A stretch of 64,000 bases of DNA from Lactonifactor sp. BIOML-A5. GTDB taxonomy: Bacteria; Bacillota; Clostridia; Lachnospirales; Lachnospiraceae. The stretch spans positions 1-64,000 of the forward strand of contig NZ_WKYV01000020.1 in the NCBI RefSeq assembly GCF_009677585.1. The letters are read 5' to 3'. Every line of letters begins with the position of its first letter. Within the stretch, counting starts at the first letter, position 1. The notes beneath the pieces are model-generated. The model saw only the letters and a list, made by a program, of their open reading frames with translations, ran no database searches and was not told the origin of the DNA. Positions 12,101-18,900 of the stretch are shown here, piece after piece. The translations under genes and the position numbers were made by a program.

Positions 12101-12951
12101 AAGCAAATCCCCCGGAAGCAGGAATGAAATTTGCCTGTTGGACTGACAGAAGCGGGAATGTTATCAGTTACCGGGAAACCTATACCTTTATCTTGACTGG
12201 AGATACTGCGTTAAATCCTGTCTACGCCGAAACGGGGACAGAGACAGAAGCAGGTCTGGTGCTGGCAGTAACAGATACGAATACCTTCCTGGAGGACAAT
12301 GTCAGAAAGATGTCTTTTACCATTGCCAGGGAATTGCCGGAGGATAAAAAGATTCTGTCCCACGGAGTTCTTTACACCACCGATCCGGCTCTTGCCTCCG
12401 ACAAAGAAATGATCAGAGGCAGCAGTGCCATGGAGAGGGAAATACCCGTGGAAGGAAATTCCGGGATTTACCGGCTTGTCATTAATAATATAGAACCGGA
12501 GAAAGTGTATTACTGCAGAAGCTATCTGGTATATCAGAAGGAAGACGGAACAGAAAAAGTGGTTTACAGCAGGATCGCTTCCAATATTTATATAGAAGAA
12601 AAGCCTGTTCTGCGGATTACAGAAATCGGAAGTTATGAGGAAGACGGAGTGCGAAAGCTGTCCTTTACCTCCTCCCGCAGTGTGCCTGAGGACTGCCGGC
12701 TGCTGGAGTTTGGCTTCTTATATACTATTCAGGGCGAAGAAGCCTTCGAAAAAAAGATGACCCTGGAGAATAAGAAACTCAAAAAATATCAGGCTGCTTT
12801 CACCAGCCCGGACGGTATCTTTATCTTCTCACTGAGAAATGCCAGGGAAGGGGTGAGGTGCTATGCCAGAGCCTATCTGGTCTACCGGGATCGGGACGGA
12901 AACCAGCATACGCAATACAGCAATATTGCCCAGAACGTTTACCTGAAGTAA
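148..12951 (+). CDS. giant secreted BspA-like LRR_5 / FN3 / PKD / InlB-repeat surface protein (paralog A)
   Basis: This encodes 4,267 residues. The ATG at 148 is chosen because GGGGGA lies just upstream and a signal peptide follows (MRKRIIALLLATAMAVSG, cleaved near ETAYA); the open frame back to base 4 runs through the palindrome. Residues about 55-1630 are LRR_5 (BspA/TpLRR) repeats of 23-24 residues built on IPDSV-x-IG-x-AF-x-C. They form blocks of about 340 residues, each beginning with a YTGxExxVxIPEG-type segment. From about 1636 come several FN3-like modules, a PKD domain (about 2525-2611, FGDGTAETGN), a carboxypeptidase-regulatory-like domain (about 2612-2690), an all-helical region (about 3035-3470), two InlB-like repeats (about 3648-3800, GYEFAGWYK) and two C-terminal repeats of about 110 residues. 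No sortase motif, SLH domain or membrane anchor is seen at the C terminus. A role in adhesion is inferred from the family. Confidence 0.9.
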   Translation: MRKRIIALLLATAMAVSGPETAYALQENMTSGMDSQELSETQEEEGLEKEADTQAFAFDNGTITGYLGEDSDVVIPEEIDGVLVTAIGKEAFRDNQNITSVSFPSSLVTIGQMAFSDCRNLSGVLEIPDSVETIGGSAFYNCVGFGALQLGNGLKTIESYAFYGCTGFTGDLILPDSVVSVGSNAFYGNSGFDGSLKLSGSMAAVSAYCFAECKNLTGKLEIPDSVKTVGYYAFRNAGKLTSVELGENVTELNEGSGYYSYSSFEGCDGVADITFRGSNPPGIRSVTGMFQNLKGLESLTVPAGAYRDYALAYGDYLQNGVRLLTESEEEQLIEENILICYTGSASQVEIPEGVTEIGPGAFQNNTSLQNVAIPQSVEKIDRNAFRGCAQLEKVEFPMTNLELGEFAFYGCSSLSGILELPENLTSIGEGAFQGCSALEGIILPEQLAEIGDNAFYYCTGLSGELSVPPSVRSIGSQAFYNCSNLSRLILQEGLESIGDYAFSQCSGMKGDLTLPDTLTALGSSAFSSCSQLERLILSENLTQIKVNTFSDCKGISGEVVIPDSVVSVGYNAFRGLTGVECFVLGTGLQKLNADSGYYSYSSFSGCTGVKTLKFRGSTPPSLEKYKGAFRELSALTSVIVPVGTYQAYSSAYGADLPDNARITEEGSEGMLIQDGIVVGYTGHDTQVEIPEGVTEIGTGAFQNNTGLQKVILPLSIRKIGNNAFRGCISLSEINFDMDSVTIGDYAFYNCGKLTGELILPDGTDSIGSYAFYKCTGFTALRLPAALTSIGPHAFNSCTGLLGLLTIPGSVETVGDGAFAYCSGLSGLRLEEGIRTIGREAFYNCAGMQGALELPDSVTSLGGSAFSSCKGFESIRLSRNLETLPAHTFSECRGVKGEVVIPDKVTAIGYYAFYNMEGLTRAVIGAGVTALNTDSGYYGYGSFEGCSALEKIVFRGSVPPDLKNYKGSTFSSLPSLKELEIPQGTYGAYAKAYSQYLQTGQRMYEAGQDGFLTEGSTLIAYAGNETEVRIPDGITEIGRGAFQNHPGIEKIIFPDSVEKIGPYSFRGCTALREVLWGQGIKEIGDYAFGNCSSLEQELTLPDGAASIGEGAFYSCEKLQGAELPKSLTVIGKQAFYNCTGMKGELRIPGTVSEVKDNAFAYCKGFTSLILEDGIQTIGESCFYSCSGMRGTLTMPDSINSVGNSAFSGCIGFAGLRLSEELEKIAPNTFRGCTGLQGEVVIPDKASSVGYYAFYGCKNITDLTVGANVQKMNEITGYYYYSSFEGCSALKAIRFKGLTPPDLCRYTSVFTTLPALETIYVPAGAWKAYSDSYGDYLGEHTRIMEDGADGLVKNGSVVIGYTGNEEEVEVPEGITGIAKNAFRNNRTLKHITLPQSLTYIEESAFRGCSGLTGEIRFPEGLNTIGNSAFYGCQGLNGPLILPDSTETIGNYAFYNCLGFTSLTLGSHVTFVGDHAFSGCKGLKGGLWIPDSVTYLGQYAFHECTGLDGSLHLSENISEIKEYTITSTSLQGELIIPDSVRVIGYNSFYNNSKFTSITVGKNVESMNQNYYSPSFNSCSGVTAVTFLGTVPPDLKGCSDTFRTMKALKTIYTPKEAFDAYKSAYGSYVPAGVEFSWDTLNLPPGSLKAANVFSNTVHLTWNRSNSEQVAGYYIYRNNQAEPVGVTEETWFTDTGFLEDASVTYYVCGYTTEGQTTKRASVSVRPKRPLVERIYTAHILNKVSQNKNIIYARVKDTGNLGSLGGKATEGQFYYLNEKDEKVPVGEVLTAPYTSDGETAVYRTEWDLEYLPEGMYTVGFDLTDVDGRTGAMTQSIYYDASVPEKITSLTAVGDTNRIVLNWSMAHEADTTRYHIYRRTQDESAYTLYKRIYDREILTYTDAAARENVKYYYYIVGVNDMGQEGAPSEPASAVPQTDKEPPRVVKMLPSNGKTIGGSAELYVQAEDNIAVVFTQIYLSRDKGATWELLSENRGQDCRFQMDTSKYGDGLVQVKGMAEDAAGNRSSGLIYTYKIDNQGPNQVTGLSWESTSSTITLRWKDVADTDLSFFRVEQKQENGEYTAVRDESRTLGVNLTGLRPDRVYTYRIVAYDQLGNRGIPSQDIAAKTKKDTGAPVITDISPKPGYYRDKIPVSVTAEDNSDVASIEIQISSDRRNWEKVSETDFTGSNPVETAAYELDISKRAEGPLYIRAVASDRAGNQGDTSSQAPYVEYIADRTAPGAPQGLTAVSGTGYIEVTWEMGEEQDLDDYLIYRAVGDSEKYELLAESVYTVNYVDRTAEDGVSYSYRIRARDYAGNVSLPTEPVGAGAGEDTVPPEILSIFPEDNGVTGPSASEVRVLASDNRALDTVTVFYRLNEETAWRTLKKETGIDSYYKLLSQNLPVKNLNHGDRVYLKAEARDVRGNTAESEIYTYTVDKEAPAMPEISVSADQEAIALSWTGNQEADLSGYRIYRRCPGESYRLTAQRSKNESGDYQYRDEDAEKNRTYLYKVEAVDQYGNTSSRETDSVWITADPQVQAVLTCELNQEAGVEYTYDASGSWGDLDIKSIAIDFGDGTAETGNHFVHKYTDTGTYTVTLTVTDTEGNTDSLARTIEVTQPQLLGTLKVKAVDAEGSPISGAPVYFNLDSSQNTVKYTGTDGCAVFSAGAARYAVGSYMENYLPVKKNVVVRANTTTELTLTMVREPIVSGGFEVDRMTLDEIAAAGIDVTKPENQHVMQITIHLTYGKQPAEMKVITNGSDIYKGGTAIIDTDTGTRKVTATVIPVTQGGETGPGSQSQEHVMVALMDIPVEASCLKEFFDVKLHLLNHASGEFNLSSNQVHLHVPDGLTVVDAMEHSPSADVAFSDFPGQTERTISWVLRGDKTGEYSVSADYSGVLDLFQAPVQARFEAEDPIQVYGISGLSMTAEINRDTEAGALYFTLGLTNEGEADVNLPSIDVMGEAIKSYEYGEEEWQEREIGVKALHAYVTNTLGARQNLDADYQVPVLRAGETYTKKYAAYGAITGDEILYLQKAVTETMNGLSIPVKVIVSDMNQYDISDSDQKIQEQMTTKKDALNYVLDMENTNYYYYIQALEDDKDFWKKLGEAFYSSTQAVLKLDFSYLTTEEQRKLVDAYILQLLEDESFQDAVDLSVDKKLIDLTKSMLGLLKTNLQSPGDITEKLELTDGEMEESLSKLELLMDDEKSLRVLAKTLGIEGADSFAGRLSVLIGTSATSNIIRSYFEKNGLVPLAEREALLGHLGDTAQVVGLVSSAADGWNYSCEFTNLLLQIHANREEADFVLDTIIETPYLNEIVVDEAKILKEKLGKEFDERAERMEAFCKSFVPDAAITVTEYKLVKYIKDIYSSGTTAMMIVDIIRAVYSAADYLFDWSSKVENLQKLRFTASLTYAFRMKYLDARRQDSNGALKALKYLIKMRLIGEKAYVESIPGEQRASLLEVISREQQTAYESLEEYYRQKSTEIISSRDQLFNASYKELHLAEGPEVTLNYADCCTVESFGEEYEYSWNGVNWKDGEGAVIHFTPREAGQVLWVRRKASGAELAGNITKTAIPGIPYLTGDIACCRKDGYYLFENLPEGAYEYLLLDAAAEPDWSAAGEFTYQAGERLKTEETGKYIVLRRLGSNDGSYLTSYGKQIAITYPVTIQVQAAAGGTVSGGGAYLPGEAAVLRAQPDYGYEFAGWYKDNTLVAETPEYHLYVQEEGTYEARFLEKEKGRVVVSGSPSNGGQLTGGGMYPAGEEVTIQARPAEGWRFLGWYQGDTCVTSAGSYITVCREGEEHYTARFERIPGKNVRIYSKYPFTINGNVLSEEEYKDGVYSKTWEAGQKLRLCAADENGSFAYWAYGSGQILSRKAECTITMAESVDLYAVYADQNNDKSTVVFLNFYGQVVANHEYTVRSNILFPSGPSRLGYVFAGWDKTEEVIRQEIAGGKGLIEVKPLYEEKEAVWNMLLENGEIVYASQKPAAEGKYPEGTHLTVKANPPEAGMKFACWTDRSGNVISYRETYTFILTGDTALNPVYAETGTETEAGLVLAVTDTNTFLEDNVRKMSFTIARELPEDKKILSHGVLYTTDPALASDKEMIRGSSAMEREIPVEGNSGIYRLVINNIEPEKVYYCRSYLVYQKEDGTEKVVYSRIASNIYIEEKPVLRITEIGSYEEDGVRKLSFTSSRSVPEDCRLLEFGFLYTIQGEEAFEKKMTLENKKLKKYQAAFTSPDGIFIFSLRNAREGVRCYARAYLVYRDRDGNQHTQYSNIAQNVYLK

Positions 12952-13033
12952 AATGGGACAGGGCAGATTGAATTTGGGACAGGCTGATCTGATTTGGGGA
13001 CGTGTACTTTCTAGAAAGTACACGTCCCCAAAT
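12952..13033 (+). repeat. REP-like palindromic element, copy 2
   Basis: The element starts directly after the giant gene's stop with AAAATGGGACAGGGCAG and a partial second TTTGGGACAGG. It ends in a perfect 42-bp palindrome (12992-13033) centred on TTTCTAGAAA. Relative to copy 1, two positions differ and both changes are matched in the opposite arm (GTGTTC to GTGTAC; TGGGACG to GGGGACG). Pairing is thus preserved by covariation. It may also act as a bidirectional terminator for the genes on either side. Confidence 0.85.
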
Positions 13034-13044
13034 TGCGTCCAAAA

Positions 13045-13075
13045 TTGCCAAATTACGGGAAATATATGTTATAAT
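13045..13075 (+). promoter_or_regulatory. candidate promoter of the SIR2-STAND gene
   Basis: A perfect TATAAT (13070-13075) lies 32 bases before the ATG. The best -35 is TTGCCA (13045-13050) with a long 19-base spacer, so basal activity may be low. Confidence 0.45.
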
Positions 13076-13107
13076 AAAACATAGTATGATTGTTTGAGGT
13101 GGCGGCT

Positions 13108-15831
13108 ATGACCATAGAAGAACTGAAGAGATTTGAGTCCAACAAAAGCAGATTTGAAGAGATGTATCAGTGTGACAGGAATGATATTGTCCCGTTTATA
13201 GGTGCCGGTGTGTCTAAGGGATGCGGGTTTTACACCTGGAATGAGCTTATCAGAAGGGTAGCAGACAATTATCTCTCGGAGGATGAATTCGAAGCATTAT
13301 CTGCCAGATTTGATAATATGGAATTGGTCGACGAGCTCATCGCTCTTGTGAATGGAAATGTCACCGCAGTAAAGAAGAGAATTGCGGATTTAATTATAAA
13401 TTGTGAGTTCCATCAGACAAATGTTGTCAAAAGTTTGGTGTCAGGGTTTTCTAAATGTTTGATTACTACAAACTATGACAGGGTTCTGGAGGAAGCGCTT
13501 GCCCTTCAGGGGGAAAGGGCTCCGGTGATTCTGCCGGTTATGGCAGATCAGACTGCGGGAGCCCTCCAGGATAAGAGGGGTTGTATACTGAAGGTGCATG
13601 GAACTGTAGAGGAACTATCGAGTATGATCCTGGCCAGAGAGGATTATGTGAAGGCGTATGGTACGGAGGGGACGCTGGATGTATCCAGGCCGGTACCGCT
13701 GGCACTCCAGCTTTTATTTTCCGGAAAGAGGATTTTATTTGCAGGCTGCAGCCTGGAGAAGGATCGAACCTTAGAGGTTTTAAGCAGGGTGATACATCAG
13801 AATCACCATATCAATCACTATGCGGTTCTTCCCTGCCCAAATGATGCAAGGGAGAAGAATGCATTAAATATCAGGCTGGATGCTTTAGGGATTCTTCCGG
13901 TTTTCTACCCGGAGGGGCGGCATGAGTGTCTCGAGATAATACTGGAAGATCTTATAAGAAACAGCAAAACCAGCAGGACGCTGGTCAAGAAGACCGGTGG
14001 AAAAAGATGGAGCAGAAGTCTGGTGCAGGCTCAGAAGGAGATGGAGGCTAATCAGGTGATTCTTCCCTGGATGCGCAGCAGCGCCGGATTCCGTGCGGTG
14101 TTTCCGGAATTATTTATTCCACCCAGGATACAGGGGATAAAGTCAAGAACACGGCTTTTTGCAGAACATCTTGTGAAGGAGTTTGGAGAACGCAATCTGG
14201 TGATTACCGGAAATGCCGGGGGCGGAAAAACCACACTTTTGAAGTATGTATTCTTATTTGAGAATCCGGAGGATGAGATTCTTTATCTTCACGCATCGGC
14301 TCTGGGAAAAAATGAGTGCTCCGAATATGAGGAGGGAGTAATCGGGTACCTATTGGGAAGAAGGAGGACGAAAACTCATAAGCTGATTCTCCTGGATGGT
14401 ATTGATGAGGAATTTCTGGATAAACCGGAAGAACTATACAGACTCCTAGAACAGATTGGAAAGAACAGACAGATCCACGTCTGGCTTGGCTGGAGAAAAG
14501 ATCACTACAGCAGCTGTGAAAATGAAACTATCAATCGCTTTTTCTATGAGACAGCAGAGATCCTGGATTGGACCCAGGATATGGCCAGAGATTATATACA
14601 TAATTACTGCAGGAAGCTTGGACTGAAGGGAGTGGCAGAGAGGGCAGAAGAACTGATGACATCAGGAGATGAAGTCAGGGAATTAATGCGTTCCCCCTTT
14701 CATGTGGCGCTAATGCTTTATCTGATAGAGGCTGAGAAGGAACAGCCGCCTGGAACGCAGTGCTCTGGTATCAAAAGCTTGTATGAATTATATGAAACCT
14801 TCTTTGTCTGCTGGTGGAAAAAGGAAAAAAGCAGAGGAACCACCAGAGGCAGTCTGGACGAAATCAGGACATATTTATGGAAGGCGGCAGAGGCTACCTA
14901 TTATGGAGGCACATGCCTGCTGGAAAATGAGGATTCGGCGGCGGAAGGACTGCTGTACATAGATAATGTGGGGAGTTCGTCAGAAAAAAAGATAGTGCGG
15001 GGATTTTATCACAGAAGCTTTTGCTCCTTCTTTCGGGCAAACATGATTCTGGATGCCATGGAGAAAGAAAAAGGATTTTTGGCGGAGGCATTGTCAAAGC
15101 CCCTGCGCAACGATATCACGGATTTCGTACGAAGCGGAATCGGTGATATCCACGACAGGAAAAAGCTGGAGAGGATTCAGCATACACTTATGAATCTGTA
15201 TATAGAACTTGTGGAACCGGGAGAGACAGACCTTACAGAAGATTTGAAAGAGGAGATACGCAAATTGGATGAGGACGATGCCTTTTATCTTAAAAACGAA
15301 CTAGTATATTTAATTACACGATATCCCAGAACCTCTGTAAAGGTAAACGAGTTTGTACAGATGGTGGCACAGATAGAAGAGGATCCCTATATGAGGCTGG
15401 ACATTGCTTACGGGGCAGTGCTTACAGGCCCTTATGAGCTGGCGCTGGAATATGCCAAAAGGCTGAAGCCCGGAACAGAGGAGGATTTCGTAAATCGTTC
15501 CTGGACAGTGGCTTACTTTGGGGATGTACAGGCTGTACCCTACCACTACAGGGACACGGAACAGGCGCCGTGGACAAAGGCCAGGGAAGCAAGGATAAAA
15601 CGTCTGCAGTCCCGGAAAGAAAAAGCCATGCGGTTCCGGATACTGGATCTGCCGCTGCTGTACTGCTTTTATGCAAGCAGGGACTGGAAGGATGCAACGC
15701 TGCAGGATTATGAGACCATCAGACAGACTGAGATAGAGGGCAATTATTTTACAGAAGAAGAAAAACAGTTTTTGAAAGAACAGAAGGAGAAGCTGCTGGC
15801 AGCTTTTGAAGAGAAAATAGAAATAAGATAA
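13108..15831 (+). CDS. SIR2-domain STAND NTPase, probable anti-phage defence protein (Avs5-like)
   Basis: This encodes 907 residues. The ATG at 13108 follows GAGGTGG (13096-13102); a TTG 18 bases upstream is open but has no ribosome-binding site. The N-terminal SIR2-like domain (about 15-290) shows FIGAGVS (30-36), TTNYD (120-124), KVHGT with likely catalytic His164, and an FAGCSLEKDRTL segment. A STAND-type P-loop NTPase follows, with Walker A GNAGGGKTT (368-376) and Walker B LILLDGIDE (426-434). The C-terminal 450 residues are helical without a recognised repeat and are the likely sensor. In characterised relatives the SIR2 domain destroys NAD+ when the sensor meets a phage protein; that function is inferred here. 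The gene stands alone between two surface-protein genes and REP-like elements, so it looks like a single-gene defence cassette. Confidence 0.85.
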   Translation: MTIEELKRFESNKSRFEEMYQCDRNDIVPFIGAGVSKGCGFYTWNELIRRVADNYLSEDEFEALSARFDNMELVDELIALVNGNVTAVKKRIADLIINCEFHQTNVVKSLVSGFSKCLITTNYDRVLEEALALQGERAPVILPVMADQTAGALQDKRGCILKVHGTVEELSSMILAREDYVKAYGTEGTLDVSRPVPLALQLLFSGKRILFAGCSLEKDRTLEVLSRVIHQNHHINHYAVLPCPNDAREKNALNIRLDALGILPVFYPEGRHECLEIILEDLIRNSKTSRTLVKKTGGKRWSRSLVQAQKEMEANQVILPWMRSSAGFRAVFPELFIPPRIQGIKSRTRLFAEHLVKEFGERNLVITGNAGGGKTTLLKYVFLFENPEDEILYLHASALGKNECSEYEEGVIGYLLGRRRTKTHKLILLDGIDEEFLDKPEELYRLLEQIGKNRQIHVWLGWRKDHYSSCENETINRFFYETAEILDWTQDMARDYIHNYCRKLGLKGVAERAEELMTSGDEVRELMRSPFHVALMLYLIEAEKEQPPGTQCSGIKSLYELYETFFVCWWKKEKSRGTTRGSLDEIRTYLWKAAEATYYGGTCLLENEDSAAEGLLYIDNVGSSSEKKIVRGFYHRSFCSFFRANMILDAMEKEKGFLAEALSKPLRNDITDFVRSGIGDIHDRKKLERIQHTLMNLYIELVEPGETDLTEDLKEEIRKLDEDDAFYLKNELVYLITRYPRTSVKVNEFVQMVAQIEEDPYMRLDIAYGAVLTGPYELALEYAKRLKPGTEEDFVNRSWTVAYFGDVQAVPYHYRDTEQAPWTKAREARIKRLQSRKEKAMRFRILDLPLLYCFYASRDWKDATLQDYETIRQTEIEGNYFTEEEKQFLKEQKEKLLAAFEEKIEIR

Positions 15832-15915
15832 AAAGGGACAGGGCAGTTTGAAAATGGGACACCCCTACCCCTAAAGGGGGACGTGTTCCTTCTAAAAAGA
15901 ACACGTCCCCTTTTT
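15832..15915 (+). repeat. REP-like palindromic element, copy 3 (degenerate)
   Basis: Directly after the stop, AAAAGGGACAGGGCAGTTTG repeats the box of copy 2, and a second ATGGGACA follows. The hairpin arms are 15873-15888 and 15899-15913, with one extra G in the left arm and a 10-base loop in place of the perfect TTTCTAGAAA centre. The right arm runs into five T residues, so the element could terminate the SIR2-STAND transcript. Confidence 0.8.
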
Positions 15916-15938
15916 ACCAAAATCAGGAGGAGAAACAG

Positions 15939-18900
15939 ATGAAAAAACGATTTATTGCGTTATTGCTGGCTTTGACAATGCTGGTGGATTCTCCGGGCAT
16001 GATCTATGCATCCCAGTTGGAATCTTCCACAGAGTACAGTAGCGGGGAAGCGGAAACTAATCCCGGGGAGACGGCAGAACCTCAGGAATTCCAGGATTTT
16101 GTTTTTGACAATGGTACGATTACCGGTTATACCGGAACTTCCAGCGAGATTGTTATTCCGGAGGAGATTGACGGCATTCCGGTGACGGAGATTGGTCTCT
16201 ATGCGTTTTCGGAGATGGAGAGCATTGTCCATGTCTCTTTTCCTGCTACGCTGAAGAAAATTGGAAACGGCGCTTTCAGAAAATGCCGGAACCTGGAGGG
16301 AGAGCTTATAGTTCCGGACAGTGTGGAATATATTGGCGTGGACGCGTTTAATGAATGTACAAGTCTGACCAGTCTGTCACTGGGAAATGGGGTAAAGACA
16401 ATCGAGGGCTATGCGTTTTATGGGTGTACTGGCCTTACCGGAGAACTTGTGCTGCCTGAGAACTTGGAAAAGATTGGGGAGGCTGCCTTCCGGGACTGCA
16501 CCGGACTTTCCGGGACTTTGAAGCTTCCGGATACTTTGAAAACACTGGAGTCCGGTGTGTTCTACGGCTGCAGCGGATTCTCCGGGGAGCTTGACATCCC
16601 GGATCAGGTAAAGCAGCTGGAGAGTAAGACATTCTATGGGATGTCCGGAATTTCCGGGTTTTATGTCGGTGCTTCGGTTGAGCAGATTAATGTGGCGGGA
16701 CCCAGCTTCCAGGCCGGAACCTTCGATGGGTGTACCGGAGCGGAATTTATAAAGTTTAGATCTTCGGTCCCTCCTGATCTGGGAGGATTGATAGAAACGT
16801 TTTCTGATATGACGTCTCTGAATCGAATCTGGGTCCCCGCAGAGAGTTATAAGGCTTATAATCTGGCCTACCAGAATTACGTGCCGGATTCGGCCAGGAT
16901 CTTTACAGAGTCAAGTTCACCTTTTCTCTCTGACAATGAGGGCGTGCTCATCGGGTATGTGGGAGAGGAAGAGGTGGTCCGGGTTCCTGACGGGATTACC
17001 GCCATCGGTGCCGGCGCGTTCAGGAATAATACATCAGTGAAAAAAATAGTACTTCCTGCGCAGCTCAGTTCTATAGGTAAAAATGCGTTTGCAGGCTGCA
17101 CCCAGCTGGCCGAGCTTCAGTTTCTGGGAGAGGCTCCGCCGGATGTTTCAGAAAATTCGGATATTTTTCAGAATCTGGAAAGCCTTACTGCTCTGAAAGT
17201 ACCCCTGGGCTTTTATGATACGTATCGAAATGCCTACGGATCCTACCTGCCTGAGAAGACTGTGCTCTCAGAAACCGGAGCAGAGGATTTTCAGATAGAC
17301 GGAACTGTGCTCACCAGGTATACAGGAACAGAGAGCCAGGTGCAGATTCCGGAAGGAATTACAGAAATTGCTCCTTATGTATTTCAGAATAATGCCGCAG
17401 TTAAGAAGGTAATCTTCCCGGATTCTCTTCAGAGAATTGGAGATTACGCATTCGACGGCTGCAGCGGGCTGACTTCTCTGGAGTTGAATCAGGGCCTGCA
17501 GTCCATAGGGATCTGTGCGTTTCAGAACTGCGGCAATATAGAAGGCAGTTTCACGGTTCCGTCTTCGGTGGCAACCATTGGGGCAGGGGCTTTTTCCTGG
17601 TGCTCCGGCATAGAAGCTCTGGTTTTGGAAGAGGGAATCGCATCCATTGGAACCGAGGCTTTCCTCGGCTGCAGCGGCATCACGGGCACTCTGCGCCTTC
17701 CGGATACTCTGACTGCCATAGAAGCGAAAAGCTTTATGGACTGCAGCGGCATTGAGAATATTTTCTTACCGGGGATGCTTGAGAGAATCGGCAGACAGGC
17801 TTTTGAGAACTGTTCAGGATTCCAGGGAGAACTGATCATTCCCGACACGGTAACTACGGTTGAATATGCTGCTTTTAAAGGCATGAGCAAACTTACCGGC
17901 GTTGTGATAGGGGAAAATGCTGCGTATCTGAACAGCGGCGGATACAGCGACATTTCTCTGTTTTACGGCTGCATTTCCCTTGAAACTATAACATTTTTGG
18001 GTGCCACGGCCCCGTACTTCGGTGCTGTGGGGGATGCCTTTTCGGGACTGACCAGTCTGAAACACCTTATTATTCCCCAGGGATCCTATGAAAGCTATAT
18101 AGCTGTCTTCGGGGATGGCCTTCCAGAAGGCATTTACCCCACAGAAACCGGGGCAGAGGACTTTGTAATAGATGAAAACAGACTGATAGCCTACTTTGGG
18201 GAGGAGTCTGCAGTGCAGGTGCCGGAAGAGGTTACCTCTATCGGAACCAGTGCATTCTACAACCGTACAAAGGTTGAACAGGTGATATTGCCGGACAGCG
18301 TACAGGTGATTGGAGAAAACGCCTTTAAAGAGTGCGGGCAGCTGAAAAGTATCCGGCTGGGCAACGGCATACAGGAAATCAAGAATAGTGCATTCCGAAA
18401 CTGCAGCAGCCTGGCTCAAAAGCTGGAACTGCCTCAGGGAGTTACAAAAATCGGGGACTATGCATTCTCCGGATGCGTGAAACTCAGCGGACTGGAACTG
18501 CCGGAAGGCCTCTCAGAGATAGGAATATCCGCATTTGAAAATTGTACAGGTCTGACAGGCGGCCTCAGTCTTCCCAACGGACTGGAGACGATTGGGAGCA
18601 GCGCGTTTTACAACTGCTCCGGACTGAGCGGAAGCCTGACGATACCTGGGACGGTTAAGACAATACAAGACAATGCATTTGCCGGGTGCCATGGCCTGAC
18701 AGGAAGGCTGATAATTCCGGACAGCGTCACAGAAATCGGGCAAAGCGCATTCTACAATTGCTCGGGTTTTACCGGCCTCACACTTTCAGAAAACTTAACA
18801 ACGGTGAGATATAATACTTTTTACGGGTGTTCCGGAGTAGAGGGGCAGTTAATTATCCCTGACCGTGTTGTCACAGTGGAATACTATGCCTTCTGGGGAA

